From: CAYLNK01 sp964384675
GTDB lineage: Bacteria; Acidobacteriota; Thermoanaerobaculia; UBA5066
Direction of reading: 5' to 3'
Length of the DNA stretch: 14,131 nt
NCBI GenBank assembly: GCA_964384675.1
Contig: CAYLNK010000161.1
Location: forward strand, 1-14,131
Shown: in pieces, positions 1 to 6,742 of the stretch
Layout of the letters: each line of letters opens with the position of its first letter
Numbering within the stretch: position 1 is the first letter of the stretch
The notes under the pieces: generated by a model
What the model was told of the DNA's origin: nothing
Database searches by the model: none
Seen by the model: only the letters and a program-made list of their open reading frames with translations
Translations under genes and position numbers: made by a program

Positions 1-754
1 GCCGGGCCGAGGCGGCGGAGCGCGCCGGGGTCGCCGCGCGCCCGACGGTCTCCTGCACGAGCCGCATCGTCCGGGCGGTCCCGCTGGGGAGGTGGGCGGT
101 CGAGAGCTCGGGCTCCGCCGAGGGAGGCGGCGCCAGGCCCGGCGGCACGGGACCATACCGGGCCGGCTCGAAGTCGATCACCGGGGTGTCCGGCAGACGG
201 TTCGGCTCGAAGTCGATGACACCGGTCGTGCCGGCCCCCGCCGGGATCCGGAACGCCGCCGAGCCGCCGAACTCGAACGGCGACTCGCCTTCGTCGCTCG
301 TGGGACCCGCCGAGGCGAAGCGCGGGATCGTCTTCACCTGCGCGGCGAGGCGCCGGAGCACCTCGTTGACCCAGGGAAGGTCCTCGGTGGTGAACGGCTC
401 GCGGGCGGCCTTGTCGCGCACGTCCAGGATGCCGACGATCCGCCCGTCCAGGTAGAGGGGGGCCGTCAGGATCCGCGTCGACGAGGCACCCTCCATCAGA
501 GGGCCGAGCTTCCCCGCGAGGCGGACGTCGTTCACGAAGCTCGGCTCGCGCAGCTCGTGCACGCGGGTCGCGAGCGGATCCCCCTTCTGGACCTTGTCGG
601 GGAACCGGTCCGCGCGGCTGAACCCGTAGTACGAGAGGAGCCTGAAGCTGCCGTTCGGCTCGACCAGGTAGAACGACGCCTTCGTCGCCCGCACCTTCTC
701 GAGCAGCAGGTACAGGGTCTCCTTGTACTGTTTCTCTTCTTCGGGTGTGAGCAC
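1..754 (-). CDS. GAF-domain protein (C-terminus cut by window edge)
   Basis: Reading leftward from a GTG at 754 gives an open frame of 251 codons that runs off the window. Residues about 5-140 have the pattern of a GAF sensor domain: a helical start (EEEKQYKETLYLLLEK), a strand ASFYLVEPNGSFRLLSYYG, then the core LTAPLYLDGRIVGILDVRD and a closing helix after FTTEDLPWVNEVL. GAF domains bind small ligands or mediate signalling; the ligand is not evident here. Residues 150-225 are a Pro/Gly/Ser-rich linker that carries VIDFEP twice (179-184 and 192-197), and a new helical segment begins near 228. The frame is closed upstream by the stop of the neighbouring gene (812-814), and GTG 754 is the first usable start; its Shine-Dalgarno is weak. 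It lies 57 bp downstream of the exported-protein gene on the same strand and may share its transcript. The missing C-terminus would decide whether it is a signalling enzyme or a stand-alone sensor. Confidence 0.75.
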   Translation of the reverse strand, partial: MLTPEEEKQYKETLYLLLEKVRATKASFYLVEPNGSFRLLSYYGFSRADRFPDKVQKGDPLATRVHELREPSFVNDVRLAGKLGPLMEGASSTRILTAPLYLDGRIVGILDVRDKAAREPFTTEDLPWVNEVLRRLAAQVKTIPRFASAGPTSDEGESPFEFGGSAAFRIPAGAGTTGVIDFEPNRLPDTPVIDFEPARYGPVPPGLAPPPSAEPELSTAHLPSGTARTMRLVQETVGRAATPARSAASAR

Positions 755-811
755 GGGCTTACCCGGGCGAGGATAGCAAGCCCGCTCCCCTCCGCGCCCC
801 CTCGTGACGCG

Positions 812-1666
812 TCAGCGGCGCCCCGCCACGACCGCGGACTCGGTCTCGACCCGGAAGCTCGCGAAGTTCTCGAGCTCGAAGCGGTAGCCGGTGTCGAGCC
901 GGAAGAAGAGCGCGGCCTTGCCGACGAGCCGCAGGTCGATGCGGCACGGGAACCACTGCTCGGCCCGCACCGGGTGCGCCCGGTACGTCACGACCGCGTC
1001 CTTCACGTTGGCCGCGATCCCGCCCCCGACCTTCACGGGCGCCACCAGCCGGGCGTCCACGCGCTCGATCTGGAAATCCGTCGCATCGATCCTCACCCGC
1101 CCCGCGAGCGAGCCCAGCGCCCGGTCGCCCAGCGTGTCGGCCCGCTGGCCGAGCCGCGGGACGAAGTCGAGGACGTAGAAGAGCCGGCCGTTCTCCTCCT
1201 CCTCGGGGCGCATGCGGTAGTCGAACCGCCGGAGGAGGTCGGACAGCCGGCGCGTCCCGACCAGCGGGTCGTCGTCCTCTCCCTTGACGGATGGGGGCCG
1301 GGAGACCTTCTCCGCGGCCCGCTTCTCGAGCCGCTTCTTGCGGCCCTTGGCATCCTTCTCCGCCGCCGCCTCCTTCTCGGACGTCGTGGCGGGCCGCCCG
1401 TCCACCTCGATCAGCTCCCGCGAAGCCTCGCCCGCCTCGCTCGAGTAGACGTAGAAGAGACGCTCCGTCCGGCTCTTCGGCCGCCCCTTCGAGCCGTACG
1501 TGGTCTCCACCTCGCGGACGTCGTAGGTGTACGAGGCGAGGCGCTCCTCGGCCAGGCGCTGCGCCTTGACGACCTTCCGGATCAGCTCCTCGGGGTCGAT
1601 CGACGACCCGTCGCCGCGAAGCTCGAGGGCGGCGAGGAGGAGCAGGGAGACGGCGGCGCGTCGCAT
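812..1666 (-). CDS. exported protein of unknown function, LolA/RseB-like fold suspected
   Basis: A 284-residue protein with an N-terminal signal peptide (MRRAAVSLLLLAALELRG), so it is exported to the periplasm or envelope. The mature part starts with a helix (IDPEELIRKVVKAQRLAEERL), then YTYDVREVETTYG and RTERLFYVYSSEAGEASREL. A Lys/Glu-rich helical insert follows at about 97-120, and then a run of alternating strands with FYVLDFVPR, VRIDATDFQIERVDARL and WFPCRIDLRLVGKAALFFRLDTGYRFELENF. This strand-rich pattern, ending in a 'substrate-footprint' style sheet, recalls the LolA/RseB fold of lipoprotein-sorting proteins, and similar exported proteins occur in Acidobacteriota from memory. No catalytic motif is visible. 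It is divergent from the plus-strand gene at 1798, so the inverted repeat at 1736-1791 also lies upstream of it. The fold is an inference; the export call is well supported. Confidence 0.8.
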   Translation of the reverse strand: MRRAAVSLLLLAALELRGDGSSIDPEELIRKVVKAQRLAEERLASYTYDVREVETTYGSKGRPKSRTERLFYVYSSEAGEASRELIEVDGRPATTSEKEAAAEKDAKGRKKRLEKRAAEKVSRPPSVKGEDDDPLVGTRRLSDLLRRFDYRMRPEEEENGRLFYVLDFVPRLGQRADTLGDRALGSLAGRVRIDATDFQIERVDARLVAPVKVGGGIAANVKDAVVTYRAHPVRAEQWFPCRIDLRLVGKAALFFRLDTGYRFELENFASFRVETESAVVAGRR

Positions 1667-1735
1667 CGAGACACTCTACGGCCTCGATGTGAATTTCGAT
1701 TGCCGCCTTGGGCGCCCCCCGGGATCCCCTGTACG

Positions 1736-1791
1736 ATTTCCCCCGAAATCGCGCCTGCTTGCCTCCACCGTCACGCGATTTCGGGGGAAAT
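1736..1791 (+). promoter_or_regulatory. perfect 18-bp inverted repeat enclosing the Shine-Dalgarno of the 1798 gene
   Basis: The left arm ATTTCCCCCGAAATCGCG (1736-1753) is the exact reverse complement of the right arm CGCGATTTCGGGGGAAAT (1774-1791), with a 20-nt loop. The right arm includes GGGGGA (1783-1788), the only good Shine-Dalgarno for the ATG at 1798. In a transcript containing both arms, the ribosome binding site would be paired. The left arm is itself a 7-bp inverted repeat with a CCCC loop (1734-1751). The right arm can also fold alone (1778-1782 with 1787-1791), which leaves the G-run in its loop. It could be an RNA switch, an operator for a dimeric regulator of the two divergent genes, or a dispersed repeat element. 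No clear -35/-10 pair was found in the intergenic region. Confidence 0.7.
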
Positions 1792-1797
1792 TTCGTC

Positions 1798-2115
1798 ATG
1801 ATCAAAGCTCCGAAGAGCGCCCTCGAGCTGGCCATGGAGCGTCTCGCCTCGCAGGACCGCGAGGCGGGCGTCGCCGAGGAGAAGCCCCTTTCCGACGCGC
1901 AGAAGGCCGCGATCGCCGAGGCCCGCAGCGTGGCCGGCGCGCGCCTGGCCGAGCTGGAGATCCTGCATCGCGACGCCCTGGCGCGGACCCACGACCCCGC
2001 CGCCCGGCAGGCTCTGGAGGAGGAGTACGCGATCGACCGCCAGCGGATCGACGGCGACCGCGACCGGGCGATCGAGCGAATCCGGCGCGGCGACGCCGGC
2101 GGAAGCCAGCGGTAG
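1798..2115 (+). CDS. small charged, mostly helical protein of unknown function
   Basis: A 105-residue cytoplasmic protein that starts MIKAPKSALELAMERLASQD. The start is set by GGGGGA nine bases upstream and by this sequence, which looks like a natural N-terminus; the open frame continues upstream through the inverted repeat but has no ribosome binding site there. The protein is rich in Ala, Glu, Arg and Asp and predicts as two or three long helices, for example KAAIAEARSVAGARLAELEI and LEEEYAIDRQRIDGDRDRAI, probably a short coiled coil. There are no Cys pairs, signal peptide or membrane segment. Small proteins opening with KSALELAMERL are familiar in Acidobacteriota and Myxococcota genomes but have no assigned role that I know of. 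It is 15 bp upstream of the epimerase gene and probably heads that transcript. Its translation may be controlled by the hairpin. Confidence 0.8.
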   Translation: MIKAPKSALELAMERLASQDREAGVAEEKPLSDAQKAAIAEARSVAGARLAELEILHRDALARTHDPAARQALEEEYAIDRQRIDGDRDRAIERIRRGDAGGSQR

Positions 2116-2130
2116 GGCGGAGGCGGAGAG

Positions 2131-3039
2131 ATGCGCGTCATCATCACGGGCGGCACGGGCTTCATCGGGACACGCCTCGGCGCGCGGCTCGTCGCGAGCG
2201 GACACGAGCCGATCGTCTTCACGAGGGACGCCTCGCGCTCGCGGGACGCCCTCCACCCGAAGGTGCGCGTGGTGTCGTGGGCCGACGGCGCGCCGGAGTG
2301 GGAGTCGCTCGTCGACGGGGCGGGCGGCGTCGTCAACCTGGCGGGAGAGACGATCGCGCAGCGCTGGACGGCGCGGACGAAGGAGCGAATCGGGCGGAGC
2401 CGCACGGGAGCGGTCGAGCGTCTCCTCGTCGCCATCGGCAAGGCGAAGACCAGGCCCGGCGTCGTCGTGAATGCCTCCGCCGTCGGCTACTACGGCCCGC
2501 ACGGCGACGAGGAGCTGTCCGAGGAGAGCCCGGCCGGCAGCGACTTCCTGGCGCAGACCTGCGTCGCCTGGGAGGAGGCGGCCGGCCGCTTCGAGGCCGC
2601 CGGGATCCGCACCGTGCGCATCCGGATGGGGGTCGTCCTGGGACCCGAGGGGGGCGCCCTCGCCAAGATGCTCCCGCCGTTCCGGCTGGGCGCCGGCGGG
2701 CCGCTCGGGAGCGGGGCGCAGTGGATGTCGTGGATCCACGTGGAGGACCTCGTCGACCTTTTCGTCTGGGCGCTCGAGACGCCGTCGGTGAGCGGCGCCG
2801 TGAACGCCACCGCGCCGCGGCCCGTCACGATGAAGGAGTTCGCGCGGACGCTCGGGAAGGTGCTCCACCGTCCCGCCTTCGCGCCCGCCCCCGCCTTCGC
2901 CCTGAAGCTCGCCCTCGGCGAGATGTCGACGATCGTCCTCGACGGGCAGCGTGTCCTCCCGAAGCGGACGCAGTCCCTCGGCTTCTCCTTCCGCCATCCC
3001 GAGCTGGAAGTGGCGCTCGGGGACCTCCTCGGGAGTTAG
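2131..3039 (+). CDS. TIGR01777/YfcH-family SDR epimerase-like protein
   Basis: A 302-residue protein that matches the TIGR01777 family of atypical (extended) short-chain dehydrogenases, the family of E. coli YfcH and plant/cyanobacterial Sulp (SulA-like). The N-terminal Rossmann motif ITGGTGFIGTRL (GxxGxxG at 7-13) binds NAD(P). Other family signatures follow in order: VVNLAGETIA near 67-76, the segment NASAVGYYG (114-122) with Tyr at the active-site position, GVVLGPEGGALAKMLPPF near 167-184, and WMSWIHVEDLVDL. The C-terminal part (about 230-302) holds the conserved DUF1731 segment with PVTMKEFARTLG, LHRPAF and GFSFRHPELEVAL. The length is normal for the family. The physiological substrate of most members is unknown. 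It sits in the same run of plus-strand genes as the hydroxylase, 9 bp ahead of it, but no biochemical link is evident. A GGCGGAGAG stretch precedes the ATG. Confidence 0.93.
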   Translation: MRVIITGGTGFIGTRLGARLVASGHEPIVFTRDASRSRDALHPKVRVVSWADGAPEWESLVDGAGGVVNLAGETIAQRWTARTKERIGRSRTGAVERLLVAIGKAKTRPGVVVNASAVGYYGPHGDEELSEESPAGSDFLAQTCVAWEEAAGRFEAAGIRTVRIRMGVVLGPEGGALAKMLPPFRLGAGGPLGSGAQWMSWIHVEDLVDLFVWALETPSVSGAVNATAPRPVTMKEFARTLGKVLHRPAFAPAPAFALKLALGEMSTIVLDGQRVLPKRTQSLGFSFRHPELEVALGDLLGS

Positions 3040-3048
3040 CATCCGCGG

Positions 3049-5268
3049 ATGCCCCGCGTCGTTGGCGAAAGCGTCCCCCGCACGGACGGGCCGGCCAAGG
3101 TCACCGGCGCCGCCCGGTACGTCGACGACCTGCGGCTCCCCGGCCCCGCGCCGCTCCACGGCGTCACGCTCCGGAGCGACGTGGCGCGCGGCCGGCTCCT
3201 CTCGATCACGCCCGACCCCGCGTTCGACTGGAGCGGCCTGACGGTCGTCACCGCGGCCGACGTGCCGCGCAACGTCGTCACGCTGATCGCCGAGGACCAG
3301 CCGGTGCTGGTGCCGATCGGCGGCGAGATCCGCCACCGGTACGAGCCGCTGGCGCTCGTCGCCGGCGACGACCCTCTCCGCGTGGCCCGCGCCCTGTCGC
3401 ACCTGCGCGTGGCGGTGGAGCTCCTCACCCCCGTCTTCTCGGCGGAGGAGTCCCTGGCCGGCGCGACGGTGCTGGCGCCGCCCGACAACGTCTTCGCCCG
3501 CTACACCGTGCGGAAGGGCGATGCGCCGGCGGCCCTGCGCGGCTGCGAGGTCGTCGTCAGCGGCACGTACGCCGTCCACCACCAGGAGCAGCTCTACATC
3601 GAGACGCAGGGCGTGGTGGCGTGGTGGGACGAGCGGGGCGCCCACGTCCACGGCTCGCTCCAGTGCCCGTACTACGTCCAGAAGGGCGTCAAGGGAACGT
3701 TCGGCCTGCCGGCCGAGGAGATCGACGTCACCCAGACGGTGACCGGAGGCGGCTTCGGCGGCAAGGAGGAGTACCCGACGCTGATCGGCCTCCACGCCCT
3801 CCTCCTCGCGAAGAAGAGCGGGCAGCGTGTCAAGCTGATCTACGACCGGAAGGAAGACATCGAGGCGACGACCAAGCGGCACCCGGCCACGATGACGATC
3901 ACCAGCGGCTGCGACCGCGACGGCACGCTGCGCGCCGTCACGATCCGGGTCCTGATGGACGGCGGCGCGTACGTCACGCTGACGCCCGTCGTGCTGTCGC
4001 GCGGGACGCTGCACGCGGCCGGCGCGTACCGGTGGGACCACGTCCTCGTGGAGTCGGTCGCGGTCGCCACCTCCACCCCGCCGAACGGCGCCTTCCGCGG
4101 CTTCGGCGCGCCGCAGACGATTTGGGCCATCGAGCGGCACCTGGACAAGGTGGCGCGGCGGCTGGGGCTCGACCCTCTCGAGCTGAAGCGCCGGAACGCG
4201 CTCCGTGTGGGGGATACCACGGCGACGGGCCAGGTCCTCAGGGAGTCGGTCGGGTCGCTCTCGTGCCTGGCCGCGGCCGCGGAGGCCAGCGGCTACTTCG
4301 AGCGGCGGGCGCGGGGCGTCGTCGTCACCGGACGGAAGGCCGTCGGGATCGGCGCGAGCCTCTTCATGCACGGCGCGGGATTCACCGGCTCGGGCGAGCG
4401 GAAGATGAAGGGGCGGGTCGCCATCGACCTCGTGCCCGGCGGCCGCTTTCTGATCCGGAGCGCCTCCACCGACATCGGGCAGGGGACGGAGACGGTCTTC
4501 CGCCAGATCGCGGCGGCGGCGCTCGGCGTCGGCCTCGACGCGATCGACGTCGCGCAGCCGTGCACCACCGTCGTCCCGGACTCCGGCCCCACGGTCGCCT
4601 CGCGCACCGTGATGGTGGTCGGCTCGATCGTCGAGAAGGCCGCGCTCGAGCTGAAGGCGAGAATCGAGCTTGCTGCGGGGGGCTCCGACGCCGCCCCCCG
4701 CGCCGGGTTCTTGGCGGCCGCGGCGGCCCTCGCGGCGCGCGAGGGGACGGTCTCGGCCGAGGTCGTCTACGACTCGCCGCCCGGCCTCGTCTGGGACGAC
4801 GCCACGTACACCGGCGACGCCTACCCGTGCTACGGCTGGGGCTGCGACATCGCCGAGGTGGAGGTCGACCTCGACACGTTCGAGGTGCGCGTCCTCGGCT
4901 TCTGGGCGGCGGCGGACGTCGGGAAGGCGATCCACCCGCTGATGTGCAAGGGACAGGTCGAGGGCGGCACGCTCCAGGCGATCGGGTGGGCGCTCAACGA
5001 GAAGGTCGTCTGGTACGAGGGGGCGATCCTGAACGGACGGATGACGAACTACGTCGTCCCCACCAGCCTCGACGCGCCGCCGTTCACGACGCTCCTCGTG
5101 GAGGAGCCGTTCTCCGCCGGTCCCGGCGGTGGGGCGAAGGGGCTGGGCGAGCTGCCGATGGACGGCGGCGCCCCCGCGATCGCCGCGGCGATCGAGCACG
5201 CCACGGGCATCGCCATGGACTCGCTCCCCCTCCTGCCCGAGGACCTCTTCGCCCGGAGCGCACGATGA
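3049..5268 (+). CDS. xanthine dehydrogenase-family molybdopterin-binding subunit
   Basis: The 739-residue catalytic subunit of a molybdenum hydroxylase (xanthine dehydrogenase/aldehyde oxidase family, COG1529). These enzymes hydroxylate a heterocycle or aldehyde with water and pass electrons to the [2Fe-2S] and FAD subunits. It starts with the family-typical VVGESVPRTDGPAKVTGAAR. HHQEQLYIETQ (177-187) and TGGGFGGKEEYP (232-243) contact the cofactor. GAFRGFGAPQ (347-356) carries Arg350, which aligns with the substrate-orienting Arg of xanthine dehydrogenases. DIGQGTETVF (475-484), PDSGPTVASRT (510-520) and GKAIHP (625-630) follow, and GGGAKGLGELP (693-703) holds Glu701, the expected catalytic base. 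The CO-dehydrogenase active-site loop (AYRCSFR type) is absent, so this is not a CoxL. The segment TTATGQVLRESVGS (390-403) resembles purine-hydroxylase relatives, but the substrate remains unproven. The last four bases overlap the next gene (ATGA). Confidence 0.95.
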   Translation: MPRVVGESVPRTDGPAKVTGAARYVDDLRLPGPAPLHGVTLRSDVARGRLLSITPDPAFDWSGLTVVTAADVPRNVVTLIAEDQPVLVPIGGEIRHRYEPLALVAGDDPLRVARALSHLRVAVELLTPVFSAEESLAGATVLAPPDNVFARYTVRKGDAPAALRGCEVVVSGTYAVHHQEQLYIETQGVVAWWDERGAHVHGSLQCPYYVQKGVKGTFGLPAEEIDVTQTVTGGGFGGKEEYPTLIGLHALLLAKKSGQRVKLIYDRKEDIEATTKRHPATMTITSGCDRDGTLRAVTIRVLMDGGAYVTLTPVVLSRGTLHAAGAYRWDHVLVESVAVATSTPPNGAFRGFGAPQTIWAIERHLDKVARRLGLDPLELKRRNALRVGDTTATGQVLRESVGSLSCLAAAAEASGYFERRARGVVVTGRKAVGIGASLFMHGAGFTGSGERKMKGRVAIDLVPGGRFLIRSASTDIGQGTETVFRQIAAAALGVGLDAIDVAQPCTTVVPDSGPTVASRTVMVVGSIVEKAALELKARIELAAGGSDAAPRAGFLAAAAALAAREGTVSAEVVYDSPPGLVWDDATYTGDAYPCYGWGCDIAEVEVDLDTFEVRVLGFWAAADVGKAIHPLMCKGQVEGGTLQAIGWALNEKVVWYEGAILNGRMTNYVVPTSLDAPPFTTLLVEEPFSAGPGGGAKGLGELPMDGGAPAIAAAIEHATGIAMDSLPLLPEDLFARSAR

Positions 5269-5804
5269 GAGTCGACTTCACGCTGAACGGCGCGAGCCGC
5301 TCGCTAGACGCGCCTCCGCTCACCCGCCTCCTCGACGCCCTGCGCGGCCCTCTCGGCCTCACCGGGACCAAGGAGGGGTGCGGCGAGGGGGAGTGCGGCT
5401 CCTGCACGGTCCTTCTCGATGGCGAGCCCGTGAACGCCTGCCTCGTCGCGGTCGGCCAGTGCGAGGGACGCAGCATCGTCACCGTGGAGGGGCTCGCCGT
5501 GGGCAGCCTCCTGACGCCGCTCCAGGATTCGTTCGTGACCGAGGGGGGGGCCCAGTGCGGCATCTGCACGCCCGGGATGCTCCTCTCGGCCCAGGCGCTC
5601 CTCGACGCCAACCCGGCGCCGTCCGAGCCCGAGATCCGGGAGGCGATCGCCGGGAATATCTGCCGCTGCACCGGCTACCAGCGGATCGTGGAGTCGATCC
5701 GGACGGCGGCGGCCACCGCCGCGGCTGCCGCGGCTGCCGCGCGGAAGCCGTCCGACCTGTTCCGGAACGTCCCGCCGTCTCCGCCGTCGCCCGAGGTCCT
5801 GTAG
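5265..5804 (+). CDS. molybdenum hydroxylase [2Fe-2S] subunit
   Basis: A 179-residue iron-sulfur subunit that carries electrons from the molybdenum site to FAD. The N-terminal plant-ferredoxin-type domain has EGCGEGECGSCTVLLDGEPV with Cys39, Cys44, Cys47 and Cys59. The C-terminal helical domain binds the second cluster with AQCGICTPGML (Cys98, Cys101) and NICRCTGY (Cys133, Cys135). All eight ligands are present. After the usual end at IVESIR the protein carries a tail of about 33 residues: an Ala-rich run (147-159) and then KPSDLFRNVPPSPPSPEVL, which may be a flexible extension. The ATG overlaps the stop of the molybdenum-subunit gene by four bases, indicating translational coupling. The cluster domain is encoded across a run of eight G at 5543-5550, read here as GAG GGG GGG GCC; the frame is intact on both sides. 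Confidence 0.95.
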   Translation: MRVDFTLNGASRSLDAPPLTRLLDALRGPLGLTGTKEGCGEGECGSCTVLLDGEPVNACLVAVGQCEGRSIVTVEGLAVGSLLTPLQDSFVTEGGAQCGICTPGMLLSAQALLDANPAPSEPEIREAIAGNICRCTGYQRIVESIRTAAATAAAAAAAARKPSDLFRNVPPSPPSPEVL

Positions 5805-6695
5805 ATGTCGCTGGCCGAGCTCCCGCTCCACCCGTTCGAGAGGGCGTCCTCGCTCCCCGCGCTCTGCGCGCTTCTGTCGGACCGGGCGTCGCGGGGCGAG
5901 GGGACCGTCCTCCTCGCCGGCGGCACCGACTGGATCGTCGAGCAGCACGTCGCTCCCGTCGCGGACCCGCGCGGCCTGCCTCTCGTGGTGGACGTCTCGC
6001 GGCTCCCGGAGCTGGGCGGGATCGAGGTACACGGCGACGTTGCCCGGATCGGCGCCGGCGTCACCTATCTCGCGATCCGCCGGCACGAGGAGCTGGCGCG
6101 ACGGGCTCCGCTCTTGGGCGCGATGTCCCGCGACGTCGGCGCCGTGCAGATCCAGGCGCGAGGCACGCTGGGCGGAAACCTCGCGACCGCCTCCCCCGCC
6201 GCGGACGGGGTGACGTGCCTGGCCGCGCTCGACGCCGCCGTCGTCCTCGCGAGCGTGCGGGGCGAGAGGCGCGTCCCGCTCTCCGTCTTCTACACGGGCT
6301 ACAAGCGGACCGTGCGCGCGGCGGACGAGGTGATCGTGGCCGTCGAGATGACCGTCCCCCGCGACGGCGCGGTGACGTACTGGCGCAAGGTCGGGACGCG
6401 CCTGGCGCAGGCGATCTCGAAGGTCGCGCTCGCCGGAGTCGTCGACGTCGAGGACGGCCGGATCGTCCGCCTCGGGCTCGGCATGGCGTCCGTCGCCCCG
6501 ACGACCGCCTTCCTGCCCACCGTGCGAGCGCTCGGGCTCGGAACCCCGCTTCCCGAGATCTCGGACGACGCGCTCGACGCGGCCACGGCTCGTGATGTCG
6601 CCCCGATCGACGACATCCGCTCGAGCGGCGCCTACCGGCTCCACGTCGCCAAGGCGCTGGTCCGGGAGCTCTTCCGCCGCGCCCGCGGTGTGTGA
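5805..6695 (+). CDS. molybdenum hydroxylase FAD-binding subunit
   Basis: A 296-residue FAD subunit (CoxM/XdhB type, FAD_binding_5 plus the CO-dehydrogenase flavoprotein C-terminal domain). The first FAD motif is LLAGGTDWIV (36-45); the second is QARGTLGGNLATASPAAD (117-134), and VDVSRLPEL (62-70) and IGAGVTYLAI (82-91) lie between them as expected. The C-terminal half has FYTGYKRTVRAADEVIVAVE and WRKVGTRLAQAISKVALAG, the usual KxxxR...ISKV segment. The length is typical. It starts directly after the stop of the iron-sulfur gene (no gap), which completes the order molybdenum, FeS, FAD. It passes electrons to an unidentified acceptor (NAD or a respiratory carrier). The stop codon lies inside a 16-bp palindrome at 6691-6706. 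No XdhC/MocA-type maturation gene is next to it in this window. Confidence 0.95.
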   Translation: MSLAELPLHPFERASSLPALCALLSDRASRGEGTVLLAGGTDWIVEQHVAPVADPRGLPLVVDVSRLPELGGIEVHGDVARIGAGVTYLAIRRHEELARRAPLLGAMSRDVGAVQIQARGTLGGNLATASPAADGVTCLAALDAAVVLASVRGERRVPLSVFYTGYKRTVRAADEVIVAVEMTVPRDGAVTYWRKVGTRLAQAISKVALAGVVDVEDGRIVRLGLGMASVAPTTAFLPTVRALGLGTPLPEISDDALDAATARDVAPIDDIRSSGAYRLHVAKALVRELFRRARGV

Positions 6696-6706
6696 CCCGG
6701 GTCACA
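6691..6706. promoter_or_regulatory. CRP/FNR-family-like palindrome
   Basis: TGTGACCCGGGTCACA is a perfect 16-bp palindrome and matches the CRP-family core TGTGA-N6-TCACA at every defined base. It overlaps the stop codon of the FAD-subunit gene and ends 36 bp before the ATG at 6743, which is where an operator for the small downstream gene would be expected. A second, weaker inverted repeat, CATGA-N8-TCATG (6728-6745), follows. Binding is inferred from sequence only. In a GC-rich genome one such palindrome could still arise by chance within coding sequence. Confidence 0.5.
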
Positions 6707-6742
6707 GCGGTTCCGTGACGTCCCGCACATGATCCGGGGGTC

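Noticed and set aside
92..1801. Long plus-strand open frame over the GAF and exported-protein genes
   Set aside because: Its translation is Arg/Pro/Leu-rich with no domain pattern, while the opposite strand encodes a GAF domain and a signal-peptide protein. High GC removes stops and makes such shadows common.
1771..5199. 1142-codon minus-strand frame opposite the epimerase and molybdenum-subunit genes
   Set aside because: Low-complexity Arg/Ala/Asp-rich product; the plus strand has unmistakable SDR and xanthine dehydrogenase motifs in the same interval.
3049..5268. Aerobic carbon monoxide dehydrogenase large subunit (CoxL)
   Set aside because: The CoxL active-site loop with Cys (AYRCSFR type) is missing; the corresponding place reads GAFRGFGAPQ as in xanthine dehydrogenase relatives.
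5543..5550. Run of eight G in the [2Fe-2S] gene as a phase-variation tract
   Set aside because: The frame is intact and the run encodes normal residues (EGGA) between conserved motifs; one homopolymer in GC-rich DNA is not evidence of phase variation, though it is a possible sequencing weak point.
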